A DNA stretch of 7,404 nucleotides from JBEKYD01 sp049509915. GTDB taxonomy: Bacteria; Acidobacteriota; Terriglobia; Bryobacterales; Bryobacteraceae. The stretch covers positions 1-7,404 of the forward strand of contig JBEKZL010000320.1 of NCBI GenBank assembly GCA_049509915.1, in the 5' to 3' direction. The notes beneath the pieces were generated by a model. That model did not search any database. It worked only from the letters and a program-made list of their open reading frames with translations, and was not told the DNA's origin. The position numbers were made by a program, and so were the translations under genes. Below are positions 1 through 6,196 of this stretch, piece after piece. Every line of letters starts with the position of its first letter. Position 1 is the stretch's first letter.

Positions 1-28
1 CGATTACAGTTCCGTCAGTCGTTGCCAT
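1..28 (-). CDS. atpD: ATP synthase F1 subunit beta, N-terminal fragment (partial, runs off the left edge)
   Basis: Only nine codons plus one base are in the window. They read MATTDGTVI, which closely matches the usual opening of bacterial F1 beta subunits, where a short polar lead is followed by a G-x-V-x-x-I/V strand of the beta-barrel domain. The beta subunit carries the catalytic nucleotide sites of the F1 head. The position, just downstream of atpG, is where atpD lies in nearly all F1 operons. The start is supported by an AGGA motif six bases upstream that overlaps the atpG stop codon. The identification rests on nine residues plus synteny, so it is good but not independent. Confidence 0.8.
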
Positions 29-36
29 ACCGTTTC

Positions 37-897
<861 letters not shown>

Positions 898-903
898 GTC
901 GTC

Positions 904-2427
904 CTACTTCGCCCGGTCCGCCACGAACCGCGACTTGAATTCCTCGATCACCGCTTTTAGGGTGGCGCGCAGCGCGTCGTCCAGCGCTTTCTTGGTGCGA
1001 ATCTCTTCCCACAACCCGCGGTGGGCGTTGTCGACGAAGCGGTACAGGTCCTCTTCGAACTTGCGGCACTCTTCCACCGCCAGGTCGTCCAGGTAGCCTT
1101 GCGTGCCGGCGAAGATGATCAGCACCTGCTTTTCGAGCGGCAGCGGCTGATACTGTCCCTGCTTGAGAATTTCCGAGAGGTGCTTACCGCGATTCAACTG
1201 CTGGAGAGAAACCTTGTCGAGATCGCTGCCGAACTGGGCGAACGCCGCCAGCGCGCGATATTGCGCCAAGTCCAGGCGCAGGCCGCCGGCGATCTGCTTC
1301 ATGGCCTTGGTCTGGGCGTTGCCGCCCACGCGGCTTACCGAGATGCCGACGTCGATGGCCGGCCGCACGTTGGAGTTGAACAGGTCGGCCTGGAGGTAGA
1401 TCTGGCCATCGGTGATGGAAATGACGTTGGTCGGGATGTAAGCCGACACGTCGCCGGCCTGGGTTTCAATGAACGGGAGGGCGGTGAGCGAGCCTCCTCC
1501 CAGCGCATTGCTCAGCTTGGCGGCGCGTTCGAGCAGGCGGCTGTGCAGATAGAATACGTCGCCGGGATAGGCTTCGCGGCCGGGCGGCCGCCGCAGCAGC
1601 AGCGAGATCTCGCGGTAGGACGCGGCGTGTTTCGACAGATCGTCGTAAATGCACAGCGCGTGGCGGCCATTGTCGCGGAAATACTCGCCGATAGCGCATC
1701 CGGAAAATGGCGCCACGTACTGCATTGGCGCGGGCTCGGATGCCGTGGCCGATACCACGATGGTATACTCCATGGCCCCGAAATCTTCGAGAGTCTTCAC
1801 CACCTGGGCCACGGTAGAGCGTTTTTGACCGATGGCGACATAGATGCAAATCATGTCGCCGCCCTTTTGATTGATGATGGCGTCGAGAGCCAGTGCGGTC
1901 TTGCCCGTCTGGCGGTCGCCGATGATGAGCTCGCGCTGGCCGCGGCCGATCGGAATCATGGCGTCCACCGCCTTGATGCCGGTCTGCATGGGCTCTTTGA
2001 CCGGCTGCCGGTCCACAACGCCGGGCGCCAGCCGCTCGATCGGGCTGAAAGCCGTGGTCTGGATCGGCCCTTTGCCGTCGATGGGCTGCCCCAGAGCATC
2101 CACCACCCGGCCGATCATCGCCTCTCCCACCGGCACCGACATGATGCGGCCGGTGCGACGCACTTCGTCGCCTTCCTTGATCTCGGTATAATCGCCCAGC
2201 AGCACCGAGCCCACCTGGTCTTCCTCCAGGTTCATGGCGATGCCCGACACCCCATGGGGAAACTCGATCAGTTCGCCGGCCATGACTTTTTCCAGGCCAT
2301 GGATGCGGGCAATGCCGTCGCCCACGCTGATCACCGACCCGACTTCGGCTACGTCGATCGCATGCTCGTAGTTCTCGATTTCCTGGCGAAGAATGCTGCT
2401 GATTTCGTCCGCTCGAATATGAGCCAT
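904..2427 (-). CDS. atpA: ATP synthase F1 subunit alpha
   Basis: This is the non-catalytic nucleotide-binding subunit of the F1 head (507 aa, normal length). The beta-barrel domain covers roughly residues 25-95. The P-loop GDRQTGKT is at 170-177, with the Q expected in alpha rather than beta. A Walker B-type strand ALCIYDDLSK lies at 257-266. The ATPase alpha/beta signature PAIDVGISVS is at 356-365, followed directly by Arg366 of SRVGG, the family's arginine finger that reaches into the neighbouring beta catalytic site. The N-terminal helix begins IRADEISSILRQEI, the part that contacts delta. The start is fixed by AAGGA (2438-2434), which overlaps the atpH stop six bases before ATG. It looks fully functional. 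Confidence 0.98.
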   Translation of the reverse strand: MAHIRADEISSILRQEIENYEHAIDVAEVGSVISVGDGIARIHGLEKVMAGELIEFPHGVSGIAMNLEEDQVGSVLLGDYTEIKEGDEVRRTGRIMSVPVGEAMIGRVVDALGQPIDGKGPIQTTAFSPIERLAPGVVDRQPVKEPMQTGIKAVDAMIPIGRGQRELIIGDRQTGKTALALDAIINQKGGDMICIYVAIGQKRSTVAQVVKTLEDFGAMEYTIVVSATASEPAPMQYVAPFSGCAIGEYFRDNGRHALCIYDDLSKHAASYREISLLLRRPPGREAYPGDVFYLHSRLLERAAKLSNALGGGSLTALPFIETQAGDVSAYIPTNVISITDGQIYLQADLFNSNVRPAIDVGISVSRVGGNAQTKAMKQIAGGLRLDLAQYRALAAFAQFGSDLDKVSLQQLNRGKHLSEILKQGQYQPLPLEKQVLIIFAGTQGYLDDLAVEECRKFEEDLYRFVDNAHRGLWEEIRTKKALDDALRATLKAVIEEFKSRFVADRAK

Positions 2428-2436
2428 AAGTCTTCC

Positions 2437-2997
2437 TTACGATTCCCCTTCGGCGCTCAGACTGCGTCCGATGGCAGCCAACTGGGCGCGTACCGACCCG
2501 TCGTAAATGGTGGACCCGATTCGCGCCACCACGCCGCCGATCAGCGCCCGATCCACTCCGAAGCGGGCGCGAATCCGTTTTCCCGTCACCCGCTCCAGCT
2601 CCGCCGCAATCCCGGTCTGCTGCGCCGCTGTCAGCTCGCTGGCGGCCGCAACCTCCGCGCGGGCGAAACCCAAGCGCCCGTCCATCACGGTTTCGAAATC
2701 CGCCGCCAAGTCGGGCAGCATGGCGATGCGGCGGTGATCCACCAGCACGAATAGAAGGTTGCGGACGATGCGGGAAATGCCGAGTGTGGCGACGATGCGC
2801 TCGACCACGGCCTTCTTCCGGCTGGGCGCCACCGCCGGCGTCAGCAGGGCGTTGCGCAACTCGGCTGATTCCGCCACCACGGCGGCAAACGCGCGCAGCT
2901 CGGACGCCGCGGCTTCCGGATCGAGGGCCGCGCCGGAGGCGGTCACCACGTCCGCGAGGGCGTTCGCGTATCGGGAAGTTACTGCAGTGATCGGCAT
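2437..2997 (-). CDS. atpH: ATP synthase F1 subunit delta (OSCP homologue)
   Basis: This is the peripheral-stalk connector that joins the b/b' dimer to the top of the alpha3beta3 head (186 aa, normal length). The N-terminal domain opens with RYANALADV (9-17), the usual delta motif. The C-terminal domain carries the delta/OSCP signature LIGGVVARIGSTIYDGS (152-168), ending in the conserved D-G-S before a short amphipathic tail. The gene starts nine bases after the atpF stop without a strong Shine-Dalgarno site, so translation probably depends on coupling to atpF. Its place between b and alpha is the standard order. As usual for delta, the middle is poorly conserved and Ala-rich. Confidence 0.95.
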   Translation of the reverse strand: MPITAVTSRYANALADVVTASGAALDPEAAASELRAFAAVVAESAELRNALLTPAVAPSRKKAVVERIVATLGISRIVRNLLFVLVDHRRIAMLPDLAADFETVMDGRLGFARAEVAAASELTAAQQTGIAAELERVTGKRIRARFGVDRALIGGVVARIGSTIYDGSVRAQLAAIGRSLSAEGES

Positions 2998-3005
2998 GTC
3001 GATTT

Positions 3006-3599
3006 CTAGTTGGAGTTGCCCGGCCTCGGCCGGCGGTCCAGATCGGTCACGAAACCCTGGACGAGAGCGTCTTCGGTCTGCGGGCTCAAACGCGCGCGGA
3101 CTTTTTGCTCCGCCAGTTCCAGCGCAAGGCTCGCTGCATGGCGCTTGAGTTCAAGAGTAGCGGCTTTGGCGGCGGCGCCGGTTTCCCGCTGGAGGGTAGC
3201 TTCCACCTTGGCCAGGGTTGCGGCGACGGCTTGCGCCATCCGTTCGGTTTCCGCCTTGATCTCCCGCTCGGACTCCTGGCGCAAGGCGGCAATGTCGGCT
3301 TCGAGGTTGGCCAGGCGCGCATCGACTGCCGCGGCCTTTTGTTCGGCGTCCCGGCGGACTGCCTGGGCCTCCGCCTTCGCACGCCGGATGTTTTCCGACC
3401 GGGCGGCCAAGAACGGGCCGCCGAACTTGCCGGCCAGGTAACCGAGGCCGACCGCCAGCAGCACGAAATTCGCCGTGCGCCAGATCCCCAGCCCGTCGTC
3501 TTCTCCCTTGGCTTCTTTTTCCGCGGCGAACGCCATCCCGGCGGCCAGCAAGGCCGACAAAACAACGCGCATCGGGAGCCCGAAAGATCGCCTTCTCAT
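3006..3599 (-). CDS. atpF: ATP synthase F0 subunit b, with a signal-peptide-like N-terminus
   Basis: This is one of two b-type peripheral-stalk subunits (197 aa). Residues 1-9 are basic. Residues 11-26 form a hydrophobic h-region ending AGMAFA before Ala-Glu, a plausible signal peptidase I site. A separate membrane segment follows at about 43-58 (N-F-V-L-L-A-V-G-L-G-Y-L-A). From about 66 to 170 comes a long Ala/Glu/Arg-rich amphipathic helix without prolines, the expected stalk coiled coil. The first ATG overlaps the atpF' stop by four bases (ATGA) and has GGAG a few bases upstream. An internal Met10 is possible but has a worse site. The extra N-terminal hydrophobic segment is absent from the classical E. 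coli b subunit. Calling this gene b rather than b' rests on operon order. Confidence 0.9.
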   Translation of the reverse strand: MRRRSFGLPMRVVLSALLAAGMAFAAEKEAKGEDDGLGIWRTANFVLLAVGLGYLAGKFGGPFLAARSENIRRAKAEAQAVRRDAEQKAAAVDARLANLEADIAALRQESEREIKAETERMAQAVAATLAKVEATLQRETGAAAKAATLELKRHAASLALELAEQKVRARLSPQTEDALVQGFVTDLDRRPRPGNSN

Positions 3600-4045
3600 G
3601 CGGCGCTCCGGCGGAAAACGGCTTCCGCGATCCGCGCCGCCAGCGCGTCGCTCTCAGCCGCCAGCGCGGCTTTGGCCTGCGCTGCTTCCAGCCCGATTTG
3701 CGCTTGGGCCGCCCGCAGCATTTGTTCGGCGTTTCGGCGCGCTTCGGCCACTTGCGCCGCCTGCCGCTCCTGCATCTCTTTATAAAACCGTTCCTGCGCC
3801 TGGTACACTTCGGCACGCGCCGCGCGCAGCTTGGCCTCGTAGCCGGCGGTCTTGGCCGCGGCCCTTTCCAGGCTCTCCGCCGCCAGCTTGCGGGCGCCTT
3901 CGCTGGCGTCGTAACGCTCGTCCAGCACCTTTTTCAACGGTTTAAAAAAGACGAACTTCAAATAAAAGTGGAGAACGACCACCAATAAAACTGTCGGCAC
4001 AGCTTTAAGCAGGATCTCGCCGAGGGCGTGCAGCGTGGCATCCAT
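3596..4045 (-). CDS. atpF': ATP synthase F0 subunit b' (second b-type stalk subunit)
   Basis: This is a 149-aa b-family protein, first gene of the operon as seen here. A single membrane helix covers about residues 12-36. It is followed by FKPLKKVLDERYDASEGARK (34-53), which matches the b-family pattern of Pro, then L-x-x-R, then a charged Ala-rich helix running to the C-terminus. The protein should form a heterodimer with the downstream b subunit, as in cyanobacteria, chloroplasts and many alphaproteobacteria, where b' precedes b. It lacks the signal-like extension of its partner. No clear Shine-Dalgarno precedes the ATG at 4045; the preceding bases are TTGAAAACCC. Genes for subunits a and c, often next upstream, are absent here. 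Distinguishing b from b' by sequence alone is not secure. Confidence 0.9.
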   Translation of the reverse strand: MDATLHALGEILLKAVPTVLLVVVLHFYLKFVFFKPLKKVLDERYDASEGARKLAAESLERAAAKTAGYEAKLRAARAEVYQAQERFYKEMQERQAAQVAEARRNAEQMLRAAQAQIGLEAAQAKAALAAESDALAARIAEAVFRRSAA

Positions 4046-4081
4046 GGGTTTTCAAGGAGATACAGGTTCTATTAAGCACAA

Positions 4082-4111
4082 AGAGTAGCATCCGGCGGGA
4101 AAGCCAGTCAA
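4082..4111 (-). promoter_or_regulatory. Possible sigma70-type promoter for the atp operon
   Basis: On the minus strand TTGACT (4111-4106, five of six to TTGACA) is followed after 18 bases by TACTCT (4087-4082, three of six but with the key T1, A2 and T6). Transcription would begin near 4075, giving a leader of about 30 bases before atpF'. The -10 is weak and the placement is tentative. The spacer lies inside the nested inverted repeat at 4088-4180. Confidence 0.3.
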
Positions 4112-4180
4112 TCGCACGAATTAACGATGGTCCCGGCCATCCTAATTCGGCGATTCGATCGGGTTAATACCGCCGGATGC
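4088..4180. repeat. Nested inverted repeat (long imperfect palindrome) upstream of the atp operon
   Basis: The outer arms GCATCCGGCGG (4088-4098) and CCGCCGGATGC (4170-4180) are perfect 11-base reverse complements. Inside them AATCGC (4110-4115) pairs with GCGATT (4150-4155), CGAATTA (4117-4123) with TAATTCG (4143-4149), and GATGG (4126-4130) with CCATC (4137-4141). The loop is TCCCGG. The inner 46 bases fold as 18 pairs, broken only by a bulged A and a two-against-one internal loop. There is no T-run on either strand, so it is not an intrinsic terminator. It could be an operator region, a structured leader or antisense RNA, or a small palindromic mobile element. The sequence does not decide between these. 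Confidence 0.65.
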
Positions 4181-4298
4181 CGATTCACTACGCCGCTAAT
4201 CGCGACAGGCGTCGATCATCGCTGCACGACCGGCGGGGGCGGCGCATCGGGCGCGACGGCGGCCGCGGCGTGCACAAGACTCCGGTGGGCCCCGAAAG

Positions 4299-4554
4299 CT
4301 ACCACACCGGGCCGGTTAGCCCGCGTGCGCGGAAGCGATCGCGGCGGAGATGAGCGCTCGCGCGCGGCCACCCCCAGCCGTTCAAATAACGCCAATACAG
4401 CGTCAGGTAGCGCGCCATGACGGGCACGGCCCAGGGGGGCGAGTGAGGGGATCGTCATGTTCGCGACGATCAAGACGGACCACGGTAACTGCCCGACAAC
4501 CATGACGGCCAACCCAGTCACTACGGCGCGAAAAACAACTGCCGCGGGTCGCAT
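4299..4554 (-). pseudogene. CPBP-family intramembrane protease remnant, N-terminal part only, frameshifted
   Basis: From ATG 4554 the minus strand reads a hydrophobic start containing VVGQLPWSVLIVANM, which breaks off in a run of six C (4439-4434). Shifting one base in that run joins it to PWAVPVMARYLTLYWRYLNG, then GWPRASAHLRRDRFRARGLT, then G-P-V-W and a TAG at 4301-4299. I recognise this as the N-terminal region that precedes the catalytic core of many CPBP (CAAX/Abi-type) glutamic membrane proteases. In that family W-A-V-P-V-M-A-x-Y-L, Y-W-R-Y-L and G-W-P-R are typical. About 84 residues remain of a protein normally several times longer, and the EExxxR-type catalytic part is absent. One extra C would explain the frameshift. 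Traces may continue to about 4210 in mixed frames. The family call is from recall. Confidence 0.65.
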
Positions 4555-4582
4555 TCCGAATCACCCGTCACCGCCGCATATG

Positions 4583-4611
4583 TCGACAAACTGTATGCAG
4601 GCGGGTACAAT
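4583..4611 (+). promoter_or_regulatory. Sigma70-type promoter of the aldolase gene
   Basis: TCGACA (4583-4588, five of six to TTGACA) and TACAAT (4606-4611, five of six to TATAAT) are separated by the ideal 17 bases. Transcription would start near 4618, only about five bases before the ATG at 4623, so the mRNA would be nearly leaderless. The -35 lies inside the palindrome TGTCGACA (4581-4588), which also occurs upstream of the GntR gene. Confidence 0.6.
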
Positions 4612-4622
4612 TACTTTGGAAC

Positions 4623-5522
4623 ATGCCAAAACCAGCCAAGCGACTGGGCGATGTTTATGCCGCGCCGATCACCCCGCGCAATGCCGATGGCCGGTTCGAT
4701 GCCGCCGTCCTCGAGCACATGCTCGAGTTCCTCATGGAACGTGGAGTGCGCGCCTTTGCCATCAACGGCGCTACGGGCGAATACTGTCTCAACTCGCATG
4801 CGGAACTGGGCCGGTTGCTGGAGACGGTGGCCCGCAGCCTGGCCGGCAAGGCGCGTTTCCTGTGCGGTATCGGCGCCGCCGGCTTGCCGGGCGTCGTCGA
4901 GAACGGACGCCTCGCCATGTCCGCCGGCGCGGACGCGGTGCTGCTGCCGATGCCGCATTTCTTCCCTTATGAACAAGACGACCTCCGCGCCTTTTGCCTG
5001 GAAGTGGCCAGCCGGCTTTCCACCGACATTCTGCTCTACAATCTACCCCGATTCACCAGCGGACTGGCCGACGGCACCGTGTTCGAGCTGATTCGCACCT
5101 GCCCGCCTATCCGCGGCATCAAGGACAGCAGCGGCTCGCTCGACCTGTTGCGCGCGCTCACCGGCTCACTGCCCGAGGCGGTCCGCCTGGTGGGCAGCGA
5201 CGAGGCTTTGCCTCAGGCCTTGCGGGAAGGCATCTGCGACGGCGTAGTCTCGGGAGTTGCCGGCGCCGTGCCCGAGTTGATCCTTCCCCTCTTCGGAGCC
5301 GGCGGCGCGTCCAATGCGCCGGCCATCGAGCGTCTGCGGGAATTCATTCGAGAACTCGACCGGTTTCCGGTGCCCTGGGGATTGAAGTGGATTGCCGAGA
5401 GCCGCGGCATGGCGCCGGCACACTTCAGCCTGCCGCTCTCTGGGAAACGCGCTTTAGAAGGCGCTCAGTTGCAGCGGTGGTTCCGCGCAACCCTGCAAGA
5501 CTTACCCTTGGTGAAACATTAA
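4623..5522 (+). CDS. DHDPS/N-acetylneuraminate lyase superfamily aldolase, probably catabolic
   Basis: This is a class I (Schiff-base) TIM-barrel aldolase or dehydratase of 299 aa, normal for the family. The carboxylate-binding motif NGATGE is at 48-53. The catalytic Tyr is Tyr139 in YNLP (139-142), and the Schiff-base Lys is Lys167 in GIKDSSG (165-171). Two residues typical of true dihydrodipicolinate synthase seem absent. The Arg after YNxPS (Arg138 in E. coli) is Phe144 here, and the TPYY region reads MPHFFPY (110-116), so Tyr107 is replaced by Phe. The MPHFFPY region looks more like the N-acetylneuraminate/2-keto-3-deoxy sugar acid lyases. With an FCD regulator and an MFS carrier nearby, cleavage of a sugar-acid-derived 2-keto acid to pyruvate is more likely than lysine synthesis. 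The exact substrate is unknown. The start is supported by a promoter just upstream; there is no convincing ribosome site. Confidence 0.88.
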   Translation: MPKPAKRLGDVYAAPITPRNADGRFDAAVLEHMLEFLMERGVRAFAINGATGEYCLNSHAELGRLLETVARSLAGKARFLCGIGAAGLPGVVENGRLAMSAGADAVLLPMPHFFPYEQDDLRAFCLEVASRLSTDILLYNLPRFTSGLADGTVFELIRTCPPIRGIKDSSGSLDLLRALTGSLPEAVRLVGSDEALPQALREGICDGVVSGVAGAVPELILPLFGAGGASNAPAIERLREFIRELDRFPVPWGLKWIAESRGMAPAHFSLPLSGKRALEGAQLQRWFRATLQDLPLVKH

Positions 5523-6016
5523 GCGCGAAGCGGCAGAAGTTTCACAAGTAATTTAAGCAAAACCCCACGATGGAGATCGCTGTGTTCTAAAATGCTCCGA
5601 ACGATACTGGAGCGGGTTACAGTGTTCTCAAAGTACTTCCGCCAGACATTCGACCAGGTGTCTTGCGTCGCGTCCTGTTCCTGGGGTGCCTCAGAAAGGA
5701 TAATTTCGAAAGTATTGAGCAGAAGGTACGCGAATGCTTGCAGTTTCGCATTGAAAAGCGGCGATTTCTCAGCTTCCATGAACTCCCGTGTTTTGCGGAC
5801 TGGGTGATCGTCATAAATCCCCCAAAGCGTAGGATCGTCCATCAGGCGGCGGTCGATTTCGAGCACGAGCTTTTGGCCTTCTATAAATAGGTCGCGAGCC
5901 GCCTTTTCTTTCGTGGTGTATTTGTAATTGTTCCATAGGAAGTACCCAGAGACGGCTGCGAAGATCGCCGAAACTGCTGGTCCAAGGATGTCTTTCAGTT
6001 CAAGTGCGGACAGCAT
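5519..6016 (-). CDS. Small single-pass membrane protein of unknown function
   Basis: I do not recognise the family with confidence. The 165-aa product has one N-terminal membrane helix (about 10-28, I-L-G-P-A-V-S-A-I-F-A-A-V-S-G-Y-F-L-W) followed by basic residues, so the rest is probably cytoplasmic. The soluble part is helical: LMDDPTLWGIYDD (58-70), a hydrophobic helix around FAYLLLNTFEIIL (95-107), then W121, W125 and a Leu-rich C-terminus. The layout recalls small anchored DUF6082/DUF4760-like proteins, but this is only a resemblance. The ATG at 6016 begins right at the helix and lies nine bases after a TATACT box. The frame stays open far upstream, but that extension is antisense to the GntR gene and is rejected. 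GC content is clearly below the neighbours (42-45% in three 60-base lines counted, against 72% in one aldolase line), suggesting acquisition. Confidence 0.75.
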   Translation of the reverse strand: MLSALELKDILGPAVSAIFAAVSGYFLWNNYKYTTKEKAARDLFIEGQKLVLEIDRRLMDDPTLWGIYDDHPVRKTREFMEAEKSPLFNAKLQAFAYLLLNTFEIILSEAPQEQDATQDTWSNVWRKYFENTVTRSSIVRSILEHSDLHRGVLLKLLVKLLPLRA

Positions 6017-6025
6017 AGGTCTCGC

Positions 6026-6054
6026 AGTATACAGCGACGCGTTTGGGAGCACAA
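6026..6054 (-). promoter_or_regulatory. Possible promoter of the small membrane protein gene
   Basis: On the minus strand TATACT (6031-6026, five of six) lies 17 bases after TTGTGC (6054-6049, three of six, with the TTG kept). The hexamer ends nine bases before the ATG at 6016, so the transcript would be almost leaderless. The -10 is part of TGTATACT, which occurs in the opposite orientation at the GntR gene's -10. Confidence 0.4.
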
Positions 6055-6082
6055 CGTGGATCGGCCAACACGTGGACGGCCA
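6055..6082 (+). repeat. Two-copy imperfect direct repeat between divergent genes
   Basis: CGTGGATCGGCCA (6055-6067) is followed after three bases by CGTGGACGGCCA (6071-6082), the same sequence with one T missing. The 16-base period with two copies could be a paired protein-binding site in the divergent intergenic region. It may equally be chance in GC-rich DNA. Confidence 0.3.
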
Positions 6083-6152
6083 GCCGCTTTGAGGGGTTAC
6101 CGCGGTGTCCGGGCCGCGACAAAACACGGTTATATGCCAAAAGTACTCACCC

Positions 6153-6160
6153 TGTCGACA
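6153..6160. promoter_or_regulatory. Candidate operator TGTCGACA upstream of the GntR gene
   Basis: This perfect 8-base palindrome also occurs at 4581-4588 over the -35 of the aldolase promoter. I found it nowhere else in the window. Its GT-N2-AC core fits the general look of FCD-type GntR operators. Assigning it to the adjacent regulator is an inference. Confidence 0.3.
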
Positions 6161-6182
6161 TTTTCTTCCGGCTGCATCCCAG

Positions 6183-6190
6183 TGTATACT
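6183..6190 (+). promoter_or_regulatory. -10 box and candidate operator directly before the GntR gene
   Basis: TGTATACT contains the -10-like hexamer TATACT (6185-6190) and a palindromic GTATAC core. The hexamer ends six bases before the ATG at 6197, so transcription would start at or very near the A of the start codon. No good -35 lies at 16-18 bases; the TCGACA at 6155-6160 is 24 bases away. If the GntR protein binds the GTATAC core it would block its own promoter. Confidence 0.4.
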
Positions 6191-6196
6191 ACGACC

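Noticed and set aside
1763..1768. A further GTATAC core inside atpA
   Set aside because: It lies within conserved coding sequence and away from any promoter, so it is treated as a chance copy.
1021..2754. Very long plus-strand open frame opposite atpA and atpH (577 codons)
   Set aside because: It covers alpha and part of delta on the other strand. The composition is shadow-like, and it crosses two genes with strong motifs.
3105..3785. Plus-strand frames opposite atpF and atpF'
   Set aside because: They mirror the Ala/Glu/Arg-rich coiled-coil codons of the b subunits and show no domain of their own.
4110..4155. Rho-independent terminator at the intergenic hairpin
   Set aside because: The stem is strong but no T-run follows on either strand, and the stem base is AT-rich rather than GC-rich.
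4127..4420. Plus-strand frame of 97 codons in the intergenic region
   Set aside because: It is a low-complexity Ala/Thr/Arg product, overlaps the palindrome and lies antisense to the CPBP remnant.
6101..6118. Small hairpin CGCGG...CCGCG between the divergent genes
   Set aside because: Five pairs in GC-rich DNA is within chance, and nothing around it suggests a function.
6056..6196. Longer N-terminus of the GntR regulator from 6056
   Set aside because: The added 47 residues have no family counterpart and include the -10 box. ATG 6197 gives the usual short lead before the helix-turn-helix.
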